From assembly GCA_020718925.1 (NCBI GenBank), contig DYRC01000006.1, positions 1 to 25,251 on the forward strand: DNA of 25,251 nt, read 5' to 3'. Under the pieces are notes generated by a model, which saw nothing but the letters and a program-made list of their open reading frames with translations, was not told where the DNA came from and ran no database searches. Shown here piece by piece: positions 7,074 to 15,505 of the stretch. The DNA comes from Desulfonema limicola (GTDB taxonomy: Bacteria > Desulfobacterota > Desulfobacteria > Desulfobacterales > DYRC01). Both the position numbers and the translations under genes were made by a program. Positions within the stretch are counted from its first letter, which is position 1. Every line of letters starts with the position of its first letter.

Positions 7074-8285
7074 TCAAACATCAACCCGGCGGATCAGATC
7101 ATTTATGCTGCAATCACTGTCAATGCTGATGAAAATACGGCTGCCGGATTGCGCTATCGGAATGACCTGCCCGCGTTCATCTCTGATGCCGCGAATATAT
7201 TCTCTGAGTGCCGCGCCTTTCTGCCTCAGAATTTCAATCGTATCTCCTACTGAAATTTTATTCCGCACCTCAATCGCAACACTATCCGCATTTTTCCCGA
7301 TGATTTTTCCGGCAAACAGATATTTTGTCGAATAAACGCCCTCTTCATAATTCGGAACAATCTGCTCAGAATCGCTGAAATAAAATCCTGTGCAGTATTC
7401 CCGATAATTGATCTTATCCAACTCATCAAGCCAATCCTGCTTTACCGCATAAGTTTTCGGATTTTCATAATATGCGTCAATGGCTTCACGGTATGTTTTC
7501 ACGGTCGCGCCGACATAATTGATGCCTTTCATCCGCCCTTCGATTTTCAGAGACGCTATGCCCGCCTCAATCATCTCAGGGATGTGGGAAATCATACACA
7601 AATCTTTGGAATTAAACAGATATGTGCCGCGCTGATCTTCGGCAATGGGAAAATACTGTCCGGGTCTGGTTTCTTCCACCACCGCGTAATTCCATCGGCA
7701 GGGATGGCAGCACAAGCCGCGATTGCTGTCCCGGTGCGCCATAAACGCGCTTAACAGACACCTGCCGGAGTAGGAAATGCACATTGCGCCATGCACAAAG
7801 GATTCAATTTCAATAGCAGCCTTTTGAGCCATATCGCTGAGTTCTTTCAACGACAATTCTCTTGCGGCAACAATCCGCGCCGCGCCCAAGTTTTTCCAAA
7901 ACAATGCCGTGTTATAATTGGTTGTATTGGCTTGAGTGCTGATATGAATCGGAATATGGGCAATCAGCTTCCGGGCTTGGGCGAAAATGCCCGGATCCGC
8001 AATAATCAACGCATCCGGGCTGATTTCGCCTAATTGTTCAAGATATTCTGCAATCGCATCCTGCTCCTCGTTGCGCGAGTAAATATTGCACGCCACATAG
8101 ACCCTGACCTTGTGCTGATGTGCCAATCGGACTGCCGCGTCTAATTCATCAGTCGTGAAATTGCCTGAAAAATTTCTGAGGCTGAAATCTTTGCCAGCCA
8201 GATACACGGCATCCGCGCCATAGTGAATGGCTGTTTCAAGTTTTTCAAAATTACCTGCCGGAGCAAGGAGTTCTATCTTTTTCAC
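7074..8285 (-). CDS. U32 family protein, TrhP/YegQ-like tRNA U34 hydroxylation protein
   Basis: 403 residues, starting MKKIELLAPAGNFEKLETAI, the standard U32 opening. The family signature ESFVHGAMCISYSGRCLLSAF is at residues 161-181. Cysteines at 169, 176, 192/193 and 196 match in spacing the iron-sulfur ligands of E. coli TrhP, which installs 5-hydroxyuridine at the tRNA wobble position. Length and a C-terminal beta-barrel-like part (from about residue 325) also fit TrhP rather than the shorter U32 relatives (UbiU/UbiV) or the longer RlhA. The ATG overlaps the stop of the secreted-protein gene by four bases (ATGA), so it is co-transcribed with genes of no obvious functional link. The historical name 'peptidase U32' should not be read as a protease function. 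Confidence 0.88.
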   Translation of the reverse strand: MKKIELLAPAGNFEKLETAIHYGADAVYLAGKDFSLRNFSGNFTTDELDAAVRLAHQHKVRVYVACNIYSRNEEQDAIAEYLEQLGEISPDALIIADPGIFAQARKLIAHIPIHISTQANTTNYNTALFWKNLGAARIVAARELSLKELSDMAQKAAIEIESFVHGAMCISYSGRCLLSAFMAHRDSNRGLCCHPCRWNYAVVEETRPGQYFPIAEDQRGTYLFNSKDLCMISHIPEMIEAGIASLKIEGRMKGINYVGATVKTYREAIDAYYENPKTYAVKQDWLDELDKINYREYCTGFYFSDSEQIVPNYEEGVYSTKYLFAGKIIGKNADSVAIEVRNKISVGDTIEILRQKGAALREYIRGIRDERGQVIPIAQSGSRIFISIDSDCSINDLIRRVDV

Positions 8286-9871
8286 TTTGTTATGAAATTT
8301 CCGATGTTGGAATACCCGCTGGTGGTTCTGTTGTCGTACGCCTGAATCGCTATATAAAACGCAGAATTGGGCAGCGACACCGAAAAACCGGTCTGATTGC
8401 CCAAGTCTAAGCTTTTAATGGGATCAGCACCCGGATAGGGCGCGTAATACAGCGTATAGCCGATTGCGCCGGGAACCGCTGTCCATGATGCGGTTACGGT
8501 GGAGCCGGATGCGCTTACGGTCAATACAGGCGTGGTGAGGATTCGGAAAAATTCGATATTTGAAAAATTGCTTGATCCGGCACTGTTATATGCTTTGATC
8601 GCCAGATAAAATGCCGCGCCTTCCCAGAGATCGGTTGAATAGCTGGTCAGGGTTCCGGCATCAATACCGGTCATAGACGCGGTATCTGCCGCAGCGCCGT
8701 AGTAAAACGTATATCCGCTTACATTGGCTGATGAAAACCATGATGCTGTCAGCTTTTTCCCCTGTATTGTTACCGTAAGCGTCGGAGCAGGCGGAGCTGT
8801 TAATTTGCTTGCCGCATTCATACTGAGCGACAAAACGACCTGGGGCGAATCCGGATCATTTGAAGAAACTGTGATCTTGGCGGTTTTATTTCCGGCAGAT
8901 GTAGGGAAAAATACCGCATCAAATGTCGCACTTTGCCCCGGCGTAAATGTTTTATTTGAGCATAGATCATTTTGCAGGGTAAATTCAGACGCATTGTCGC
9001 CGCTTAGGGTAAGCGTGCTGACAGCGAGTTCTCTAAGTCCGCTATTTGACACGGTAAATGTTTTTCTGACCGATTCTCCGATAAATACCGTAGCTGGATC
9101 AACGACGAACAAAGGCGTAACAACGATATTCGGTTCTCTGACTGCCGCGCTCATGGTCAGGGGCAAATCTATTTGGGGCGAATCCGGATCCGTTGAAGAA
9201 ATCGTAATGTTTGCGGTTTTACTTCCGGCAGATGTCGGTGAAAATACCGCATCAAATGTGGCAGTTTGCCCCGGCGTAAATGTTCTATTTGAACAACCGT
9301 CATTTTGTATCGTAAATTCAGACGCATTGCTGCCGCTTAAAACAACCGTGCTGACAACAAGGTCCGTAACGCCGGTATTTGAAACCGTAAAGGTTTTTCT
9401 TGAGGATTCTCCGACAAATACCGATGTTGAATCAGTTACAGATACGGGTGTAATTGCAATATTCGGCTCTTCGACCACCCGTATGTGCAAGGGATTTGCT
9501 AATGTTCCGGTGCCGGCTTTTACCATGAAGCCGATGGCAAAATGTTCGATTACCAAGTCCGTGCTTGTAGGGGCGCCGCCGCTCAATATGCCGCTAGAAG
9601 ACAGAACTATGGAGTTCATCCAGCCTGTCGGTGCCGTCGGCGGCTCAAGAAAAACCAGTTCGCTGTAAGACAGAGGATTGCCCTGAGAATCGCTGAAATG
9701 CTTGCTGAGGTCATAGGTGAACGATTTTCCGACAAACACTTTGAGCGGTTCCGGTAGTCCGAAACTTTGTTCGATTGCTGCCAGTCCGGTCCCGGCTGAC
9801 GCGCTGATGATCAACAGAACAGCCGCCAGTGTCATCATCATTTTTTTGCTGCAAAAGCCTTTTTGAGACAT
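8282..9871 (-). CDS. Secreted multi-domain protein: cadherin/Ig-like domain, two tandem ASH-like domains, two FnIII domains
   Basis: 529 residues with a signal peptide (KK, hydrophobic run 12-30, cleavage near GLAA). Residues about 35-133 resemble the putative-Ig/cadherin-like module found in many secreted bacterial proteins (pattern PLSYS...SGILSGG.PT). Residues about 135-243 and 246-353 are two near-identical 'choice-of-anchor D'/HYDIN-ASH-like domains, each with VFVGES or VFIGES, KTFTVSN, NASEFT, FTPGQ and DPDSPQ. Residues about 357-445 and 446-529 are FnIII-like, each with an ASW-type strand and GYT-x-YY. No C-terminal anchor, PEP-CTERM or autotransporter domain is visible, so the protein is probably released or exported to the envelope. 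AGGGAG lies about 8 bases before the ATG. It sits 51 bases downstream of the large MCP gene and overlaps the U32 gene. Ligand and role are unknown; adhesion is a guess. Confidence 0.85.
   Translation of the reverse strand: MSQKGFCSKKMMMTLAAVLLIISASAGTGLAAIEQSFGLPEPLKVFVGKSFTYDLSKHFSDSQGNPLSYSELVFLEPPTAPTGWMNSIVLSSSGILSGGAPTSTDLVIEHFAIGFMVKAGTGTLANPLHIRVVEEPNIAITPVSVTDSTSVFVGESSRKTFTVSNTGVTDLVVSTVVLSGSNASEFTIQNDGCSNRTFTPGQTATFDAVFSPTSAGSKTANITISSTDPDSPQIDLPLTMSAAVREPNIVVTPLFVVDPATVFIGESVRKTFTVSNSGLRELAVSTLTLSGDNASEFTLQNDLCSNKTFTPGQSATFDAVFFPTSAGNKTAKITVSSNDPDSPQVVLSLSMNAASKLTAPPAPTLTVTIQGKKLTASWFSSANVSGYTFYYGAAADTASMTGIDAGTLTSYSTDLWEGAAFYLAIKAYNSAGSSNFSNIEFFRILTTPVLTVSASGSTVTASWTAVPGAIGYTLYYAPYPGADPIKSLDLGNQTGFSVSLPNSAFYIAIQAYDNRTTSGYSNIGNFITK
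8813..9469. repeat. Intragenic tandem repeat encoding the two ASH-like domains
   Basis: Two consecutive units of about 325 bases each within the secreted-protein gene are clearly similar at DNA level, for example the segments around 8815-8960 and 9145-9290. They encode domains that share most residues. This is a recent in-frame duplication and a plausible site of copy-number change. Confidence 0.75.
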
Positions 9872-9922
9872 GATATTCTCCCTTTCATTAAATGTTATTT
9901 TGTTTTAAAATTCAGATACTTT

Positions 9923-12745
9923 TCAGTATCGCTCAAATCCTGCATCTTCGTGCTGATCAGCAATCTCGGTCAGAACTTTATCGCCTGCTTTTTCATGGCT
10001 CAATATGCCGAGGCTGTCATGTTCATGCCGAAACTCTGTTTTGCTTTCCGAATGCACCAACGGCAAAAGATGCTTTTCCGCATGTTCGGACACATTGACG
10101 CCATATCCGCCGACTTTAAAAAATTTCATAGTATGCTGAAGTAATTCTGCCTGAGAACTCAACTCCTGCGCCGTAGAAGACATCTCCTCCGCTGCTGCCG
10201 CATTTTCCTGAATCACCTGATCCAATTGCTGAACTGCCCGGTTAATCTGATCCGTGCCTGAATTCTGCTCTTTGCTTGCTGCGGCAATTTCCTGAACCAA
10301 ATCCGCAGTTTTGCGAATATCAGGAACCAGCAGAGACAGCATTTCCCCGGCGTTTTCCGCAACCGCCACGCTGGTAACAGACAACTCGCTGATCTCTGCT
10401 GCGGCAATCCGGCTTCTTTCAGACAATTTTCGGATTTCAGAAGATACTACTGCAAAACCCTTGCCATGTTCTCCGGCACGGGCGGCTTCGATTGCCGCAT
10501 TCAGTGCCAAAAGCCCGGTCTGCTGGGCAATTTCTTCAATAATCGAAATTTTTTCGGTAATTTTTTTCATGGCAATAACGGTTTCGGAAACAGACCTGCC
10601 GCTTTTTCCGGCTATGTCCGCAGCCTTTACCGCAATTTTTTCGGTTTCCATTGCATTATCCGCATTCTGACGGATATTGGACGACATTTCTTCCATAGAT
10701 GCGGAAACTTCTTCGGCAGAGGATGACTGCTCGCCCGTTCCCTGTGATAATTCCTGTGCGGTTGAACTCAACTGCCCGCTTCCGGAAGTTACATTGTCTG
10801 TCGCGTTTTTGACAGATGAAACAATTTCGCGCAGCTTCAGAATCATCTCTCTGAGGGCTTTTGTCAGCATTCCCACTTCATCTTTCTGTGATACATCTAT
10901 ATCTGCACCTAAATCGCCTGATGCCACCCGCCGGGCAAATTCAACGCCTTCCATCAGCGGCTTGGCAATTCCTTTGGCAATATTGAATCCTAAAAATGCC
11001 ACCAGAGCGCCGATAATCAACGCGGCTATTACAATGGAATACAACACATTATGAATCGGCGACATCACTTCGTCTTCGTCAATTTCAGCAATCACCGCCC
11101 ATGTCGTATCTCCCATCTTCAGAGACGTATAGGCAGAAAGAACCGGATTCCCCTTGTAATCTTTGATAATCTTTTCTGCGGTTTTGCCGGAAAGCGCGTC
11201 TGCTGCCGCTTCGGTACGGACACTGCCAACTGTCGGATTGGCAAAAGAGGCTTTCACCGTATGATTATCCCGATCCAAAAAAGAATCCGAGCGCATCAGA
11301 TAATCCGCTCCTACAAGATACGTCTCACCGGACTTGCCCATGCCTTCTCTGCGCTGCATGATGCTGTTGATAGAATCTACGGATAGTTGAAGTGCCACGA
11401 TCAGTTGAATCTCTTTTCCGTCTGTCAGAGGCATAGCGATAAATGCGGCAGGCGCGTCTTTGCTCGGCGCGTAAGGCTTGAAATCCGCTATCCCGAACTG
11501 CCGTGTCTGCAACACTTTTTTCACCAATTCGCCGAGATTGGTATCGGCATATTTTCCGTTAAGAATATTGGTATCATAATCGGATTCATGGTCAACAGTA
11601 TAAAAAATATGACCATCCGGAGTAATCAGAAACAAATCGTAATAATTGTATTTTCCGATGTAATTTGCAAAAAAATCATTGCGCCCGTCTCCTGCCGGAA
11701 CTATTGCCTCTTCTATATCAATTCTTGAAATACATGCCCAGTTCAGTCCTTTGAGGTTCAAGGGCGCGTAGGCTGCCAGCACAAGCTTTCCGAACCCGCC
11801 CGGATATATATCCTGTCCCGATTTTCCCGACAACGCTTCATCAATATAATCTCTTGCAATTTCATGCCCGATAGAAAAGCTACCACTCCCCACTACCAGA
11901 GGCTTGCTTCTGAAAGCGGTCTTGCCGTCGTACTTCCCAACCAGATACGTTTCTCCGCTTTTACCCATGCCATCCCGGCGCTGGGCAATCACATTAAAAG
12001 GCTCCGGCGACAGTTGAAACGCCACAATGCCGATGGTTTCTCCTTTGCGCTTGACAGGTGCGCCGATAAATGCCGCATACTGATTATTGGATGGCGCGTA
12101 AGGCTCAAAATCCTGAATCGCAGACTCTTTCATTGCTTTATAAAAACATTTTGCAAGCGGGCTTTTTTTCAGTTTTCCGTCAAGAATATTCTGCCCCAGA
12201 TCAGATTCTTTTTCAGCAGTATAGACCACATTGCCGTCTTTGGAGATCAGAAACAGATCATAATAGGTGGATTGTCCTTTGTATATGTCCAGCCAAGTCG
12301 CAAATTTTTCATGTGCGGTTTTCCATGCAGAACCGTCTATACGCTTGCCATCCTGTAAAAATGCTGCTGCAAATTCATGCAGGGCTTCAGTTATCGTTTC
12401 ATTCTGAGACAATACGTCAATATCGCTGAACCGTTCCTGAAAATAATTTTCTACCTGCGCTTTTTTAAGCTCCTGAACGGCTTTGAGTTTGTCAAATGCC
12501 TGTTTTCTGAACGCGCCGGTTACCTCAGTTAAAACATTTATATCTCCTTTGCAGTCGGCAAAATATTTTTCAATCTGCGCTTTTTTGATTTCCCTGACAC
12601 TTTCCAATTGGGCATAAGATTTTTTTATCAGCGCGTTCCGGCTTAACCAACTGCTTAATGCGCCGATGCCGATGAGCGGCAATAGCCCGATAATTAAAAA
12701 TAATCCGATTAGCTTGGGCTTCATTCTGATGTCTTTGAGTTTCAT
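9923..12745 (-). CDS. Methyl-accepting chemotaxis protein with duplicated double-Cache sensor
   Basis: 940 residues. The first membrane helix is at 11-31. A helical region follows with two copies of the same motif (REIKKAQIEKYF at 51-62, QELKKAQVENYF at 91-102). Two long extracytoplasmic sensor units follow, about 158-345 and 365-556. Each has YYDLFLI at its start, a T-x-x-x-E-S-D segment, FxPYAPS and QRRxGMGKSGETYLVG. The second membrane helix is about 569-588, then HAMP to about 640. The signalling hairpin tip is at about 734-776, with EEIAQQTGLLALNAAIEAARAGE. The C-terminal tail (880-940) is His/Glu-rich and lacks a CheR-docking pentapeptide. The ribosome site AGGAGGAA precedes the ATG. 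It should signal to CheA/CheW encoded elsewhere. Between it and the upstream cheY lies a palindromic element that could dampen read-through. Confidence 0.95.
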   Translation of the reverse strand: MKLKDIRMKPKLIGLFLIIGLLPLIGIGALSSWLSRNALIKKSYAQLESVREIKKAQIEKYFADCKGDINVLTEVTGAFRKQAFDKLKAVQELKKAQVENYFQERFSDIDVLSQNETITEALHEFAAAFLQDGKRIDGSAWKTAHEKFATWLDIYKGQSTYYDLFLISKDGNVVYTAEKESDLGQNILDGKLKKSPLAKCFYKAMKESAIQDFEPYAPSNNQYAAFIGAPVKRKGETIGIVAFQLSPEPFNVIAQRRDGMGKSGETYLVGKYDGKTAFRSKPLVVGSGSFSIGHEIARDYIDEALSGKSGQDIYPGGFGKLVLAAYAPLNLKGLNWACISRIDIEEAIVPAGDGRNDFFANYIGKYNYYDLFLITPDGHIFYTVDHESDYDTNILNGKYADTNLGELVKKVLQTRQFGIADFKPYAPSKDAPAAFIAMPLTDGKEIQLIVALQLSVDSINSIMQRREGMGKSGETYLVGADYLMRSDSFLDRDNHTVKASFANPTVGSVRTEAAADALSGKTAEKIIKDYKGNPVLSAYTSLKMGDTTWAVIAEIDEDEVMSPIHNVLYSIVIAALIIGALVAFLGFNIAKGIAKPLMEGVEFARRVASGDLGADIDVSQKDEVGMLTKALREMILKLREIVSSVKNATDNVTSGSGQLSSTAQELSQGTGEQSSSAEEVSASMEEMSSNIRQNADNAMETEKIAVKAADIAGKSGRSVSETVIAMKKITEKISIIEEIAQQTGLLALNAAIEAARAGEHGKGFAVVSSEIRKLSERSRIAAAEISELSVTSVAVAENAGEMLSLLVPDIRKTADLVQEIAAASKEQNSGTDQINRAVQQLDQVIQENAAAAEEMSSTAQELSSQAELLQHTMKFFKVGGYGVNVSEHAEKHLLPLVHSESKTEFRHEHDSLGILSHEKAGDKVLTEIADQHEDAGFERY

Positions 12746-12763
12746 AATTCTTCCTCCTGTTTT

Positions 12764-12849
12764 ACCCCTCCCCCGACCCCTCCCCGAAACGGAGAGGGGA
12801 GCGTATACTCCCCCTTCCCTTTCAGGGAAGGGGGTCGGGGGGTTAGGTG
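12764..12849. repeat. G/C-rich nested-palindrome element, copy 1 (reverse orientation)
   Basis: About 86 bases made of C-runs and G-runs. It contains two hairpins (CCTCCCCGAAACGGAGAGG-type and CTTCCCTTTCAGGGAAG), with complementary ends (ACCCCTCCCCCG at one side, GGGGGGTTAGGT at the other). It shares its core with the elements at 16943 and 23524 but is inverted. It has no ORF and lies between cheY and the MCP gene, ending just before the MCP ribosome site. It looks like a MITE- or REP-like non-autonomous repeat. Confidence 0.75.
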
Positions 12850-12858
12850 CTAGACATT

Positions 12859-13224
12859 TTATCCGATGACTTTTTTGACTACGGCTAATAATTGCGCGGG
12901 CTTGAAGGGTTTTACAATCCAGCCCGTAGCTCCGGCTTCTTTGCCTTCCTGTTTTTTGGCAGCCTGCGATTCGGTGGTCAGCATGACAATCGGAACGAAC
13001 TTATAGCTATGATTGACTCTGACAGCCCGAATCAACTCAATGCCGTTCATATTCGGCATGTTCAAATCCGCAATCACCAGATGAACGCGGGGTCCGTTCA
13101 GTTTGGCAACCGCGTCTCTTCCGTCAACCGCCTCGATCACATCATATCCCGCGCTTTTGAGCGTAAAACTGACCATCTGGCGCACACTGGCTGAATCGTC
13201 AACAGTCATGATGGTTTTGCTCAT
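12859..13224 (-). CDS. Single-domain CheY-type response regulator
   Basis: 121 residues covering one receiver domain and no output domain. The acidic pocket is D9-D10, the phospho-acceptor is D53 in LVIADLNMP, the switch Thr is in LTTE (83-84), and the invariant Lys is K105 in VKPF. The start ATG overlaps the stop of the STAS gene (ATGA). It is probably phosphorylated by a CheA encoded outside the window. The two genes before it (soluble MCP-like protein and STAS) suggest a dedicated module rather than the main flagellar CheY. The palindromic element begins 10 bases after its stop and may end or attenuate the transcript. Confidence 0.93.
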   Translation of the reverse strand: MSKTIMTVDDSASVRQMVSFTLKSAGYDVIEAVDGRDAVAKLNGPRVHLVIADLNMPNMNGIELIRAVRVNHSYKFVPIVMLTTESQAAKKQEGKEAGATGWIVKPFKPAQLLAVVKKVIG

Positions 13225-13565
13225 GGCTGCTCACCTCCCATCCAAAAGCAGTTTCCATAAGGGTCTTTCTGACAATCGCTGGAACGACAGAAGCCCGCAT
13301 CTTTTATCGTTTGTTCAAATATCTCACAATTTCCGCGATCCAATGTAATATGCTTTTGGGCTTTCACTGCACTACGATGTGCAGAACACAGCAGTTGAAG
13401 ACAGGAAAGATCAACAGCGCTTACATCTTTCAGATAAATATATATTCTGTCTGCATTTTCCAATGCGCGTATCAGCAAAGCTTTCAATTCTGCCGCATAT
13501 TCTATGGTAAGTTCACCGTCAAGGCTCACAAATCCTTCACCCGACGATTCAAGTTTGAAATCCAT
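13221..13565 (-). CDS. STAS-domain protein (anti-sigma factor antagonist-like) with Cys-containing tail
   Basis: 114 residues, with AGGAGGAA just upstream of the ATG. The STAS fold is indicated by SLDGELTIEYAAELKALL near the N-terminus and VSAVDLSCLQLLCSAHR at about 48-64. S54 is at the position that is phosphorylated in SpoIIAA/RsbV-type proteins. After about residue 85 a short tail has four Cys (two in CRSSDC) and ends MGGEQP, unlike the canonical family. Such STAS proteins occur inside chemosensory operons of deltaproteobacteria. Their partner there is unclear; a kinase/phosphatase switch is the usual family theme. It is four-base-overlapped with cheY and 10 bases downstream of the MCP-like gene. 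Confidence 0.85.
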   Translation of the reverse strand: MDFKLESSGEGFVSLDGELTIEYAAELKALLIRALENADRIYIYLKDVSAVDLSCLQLLCSAHRSAVKAQKHITLDRGNCEIFEQTIKDAGFCRSSDCQKDPYGNCFWMGGEQP

Positions 13566-13575
13566 ACTGTTCCTC

Positions 13576-15339
13576 CTAAAAAAGCTCTACATTCTTTCCG
13601 AAATCTTCAGTCTCATCATCTTTTTTTTCCGAAATTTCAGGGATATGTTCGTCTCTGACGGTCTGTACATGAATATCCCGTTCTTTTTTCATCGTATAGC
13701 GTTCTCCGATCTTTTCAAATTCATCTGTCAGATCATCACTATCCTGCACCGCAAACGGAACCAATATCCGATCAATCTGTTTCAACTGCTGAAAACACCC
13801 GTTTATTTCTTCTGTCAATTTGGGAAGAAAGATAAGGCTGGCGCTTGCTTTTTCAACAGACTGCCTCAGTGTTTCGGAATGCTCGGCTATATCATCCGCA
13901 TCACGCTTAAACTGCTCATAAGCACTTGAAATATCATTAATGCCGCTATCCAGAGAGGCTCTGGCTTTTCCGACATCTTTTGAGATTTGCAATGCCCGCT
14001 GCTTTAACTCCTGCGTCTCCAGCGTGATGCTTCCCAGAATTTCTTCCACATTTGCCGCAAAATCATTTGCATGCTCTGAGAGTTCTTTCATTTTCTGAGC
14101 AAGAATTTCCAGAGTCGCGCCTTCCCTGCCGATGTGAGCGGCTTTGATAACGGAATTTAGGGCGATCAGTTGGGTCTGAAAGCTGAAATCTCTGACCTGC
14201 TTCAGATATGCCGACAGCCGATCTGTGGTTTCAGTGGCATAATTTGTGCTTTTCTGAATTTTATCCAGCAACTGCCGCCCCTGCCCCAGAAGATGATGCA
14301 GGCTGGAAAGCGCTGCAATTAGCCCGGTCAGAGGATCGGAGGTATTGCCTTTTCCGAGCGTTGAAAGACTTTCAGGCAGAACCGCGACTTCGGATCCGAT
14401 CCGTTGAAATGCGGACATGCTTTTCTGATAAACGCTGTCGGATTCGGACGTGATATGTCCTATATGGTTTATCTGAAGCTCAATAATCGCATGGGCTGTT
14501 CCGAGATATTTTTGCCTAAGCTCTTTATTGCCGGATTCAGTCGGCAGTTTTTTTACATCTTCAATAGCGCTGACAATATGCTCAATCCGCTGGCTCATGC
14601 TGTCATGAAACTGAATTGCGACCACCACATCTGCCACATGCTCCGATACCATCTGAGAATAATTGCCGATTTGCCGTATTGCCTCTACCGAGAGTTCCGT
14701 GAAGGCTTCAATGTTCCGAACAGCCTCTCTGATCACTTTTTCAGCATCGACAGATAGGCTGACCAGATCTTCCGAATCTTTTCTGATTTCCTGAGATGCC
14801 GAGATCTGTCCGGATCGGGCTATGTCCGTATCGTTTCTGATGTTCTGCACAACAGCCGATACGCTGTCTGAGAGCATTCTGATGTCGCGGGTTACAAAGC
14901 CGAACAATTCGGCAAATTCAGGCTGACGGGAGCATTCAATATCCATATTCAGCCCGATAATCCTTAAAAACAACGCTATTTTTTCCACGACCGAACATAT
15001 CTCATGAAGCTCTGAAAGATGGCGAATGATGGAAATAATGCTTTCAAGATTATCCTGAACGCTGATATGTCGGCTTTTCAGCTCTGAAAAAGAATTTTCT
15101 GCCACAGAAGCCACTTTGGATAAAACGCTTTCTTCCTGCGATTCTCCGGTAATCAGCCGGATGATTCCGATAGTCTGCTGAGTCAGCCGGGTGGCCGCGG
15201 CATAGACAACTTCAAGTTCTGTGCCGATGGCGATAAACGCGGGTTCGGCGTTTCGGCAGCTTTCTCTGAGAAGTTCGGCAGCAGAAGACAACGGCTTTTG
15301 TATATCTGATAGCTGATCCTTCTTTCTGAAACCGATCAT
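13576..15339 (-). CDS. Soluble MCP-like protein with two degenerate signalling hairpins and a CheZ-like D-x3-Q segment
   Basis: 587 residues, no signal peptide, membrane helix or sensor domain, and helical throughout. Two segments resemble the MCP hairpin tip but are degenerate: about 121-160 (FLRIIGLNMDIECSRQPEFA) and about 386-425 (TQLIALNSVIKAAHIGREGA). Residues 240-255 read VAIQFHDSMSQRIEHI. The D246-x3-Q250 spacing in an amphipathic helix is that of the CheZ active site (FQDLTGQ). The C-terminus is a charged linker ending NVELF, and in CheZ a C-terminal peptide docks CheY. It is the first gene of the operon with STAS and cheY, which fits a regulator of CheY-P. Alternatives are a cytoplasmic receptor or scaffold. 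The MCP-like nature is well supported; a phosphatase role is a hypothesis. Confidence 0.8.
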   Translation of the reverse strand: MIGFRKKDQLSDIQKPLSSAAELLRESCRNAEPAFIAIGTELEVVYAAATRLTQQTIGIIRLITGESQEESVLSKVASVAENSFSELKSRHISVQDNLESIISIIRHLSELHEICSVVEKIALFLRIIGLNMDIECSRQPEFAELFGFVTRDIRMLSDSVSAVVQNIRNDTDIARSGQISASQEIRKDSEDLVSLSVDAEKVIREAVRNIEAFTELSVEAIRQIGNYSQMVSEHVADVVVAIQFHDSMSQRIEHIVSAIEDVKKLPTESGNKELRQKYLGTAHAIIELQINHIGHITSESDSVYQKSMSAFQRIGSEVAVLPESLSTLGKGNTSDPLTGLIAALSSLHHLLGQGRQLLDKIQKSTNYATETTDRLSAYLKQVRDFSFQTQLIALNSVIKAAHIGREGATLEILAQKMKELSEHANDFAANVEEILGSITLETQELKQRALQISKDVGKARASLDSGINDISSAYEQFKRDADDIAEHSETLRQSVEKASASLIFLPKLTEEINGCFQQLKQIDRILVPFAVQDSDDLTDEFEKIGERYTMKKERDIHVQTVRDEHIPEISEKKDDETEDFGKNVELF

Positions 15340-15378
15340 GAGATGCCGCCCCTTGTATAAGATATTTTCATAGCTTTA

Positions 15379-15408
15379 TGTATAACATAATCATTTCGAT
15401 ACTATCAA
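15379..15408 (-). promoter_or_regulatory. Candidate promoter of the MCP-like/STAS/cheY operon
   Basis: On the minus strand TTGATA (15408-15403) is followed after 18 bases by TATACA (15384-15379). The transcript would start about 35 bases before the ATG at 15339. The whole 15340-15505 region is AT-rich and divergent. Confidence 0.45.
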
Positions 15409-15470
15409 TAAAATGTTTATCTTTTAGTATTGCCTTGTGATAGAAAATCATCTAAACTGATGATACGGTG

Positions 15471-15476
15471 TATAAT
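15471..15476 (+). promoter_or_regulatory. Minus-10 box for the HIT-cheB transcript
   Basis: A consensus TATAAT lies 30 bases before the HIT start codon. No good -35 box is present at the usual 16-18 bases, so an activator may be needed. An AAGGA ribosome site follows 10 bases before the ATG. Confidence 0.4.
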
Positions 15477-15505
15477 TATTATAGCGTTATAAGGAAAAAA
15501 ACGAT

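Noticed and set aside
8724..9668. A 314-codon plus-strand open frame opposite the secreted protein
   Set aside because: It is a by-product of the repetitive ASH-domain coding sequence read backwards. The minus-strand gene has a signal peptide, ribosome site and recognisable domains.
11864..12358. Plus-strand open frames opposite the MCP gene
   Set aside because: They are shadows of the MCP sensor region, with no ribosome site or known motif.
12764..12849. CRISPR array or origin iterons in the G/C-rich repeat stretches
   Set aside because: Each site is a single element with internal hairpins and no regularly spaced repeats with unique spacers. DnaA-box-like motifs were not seen.
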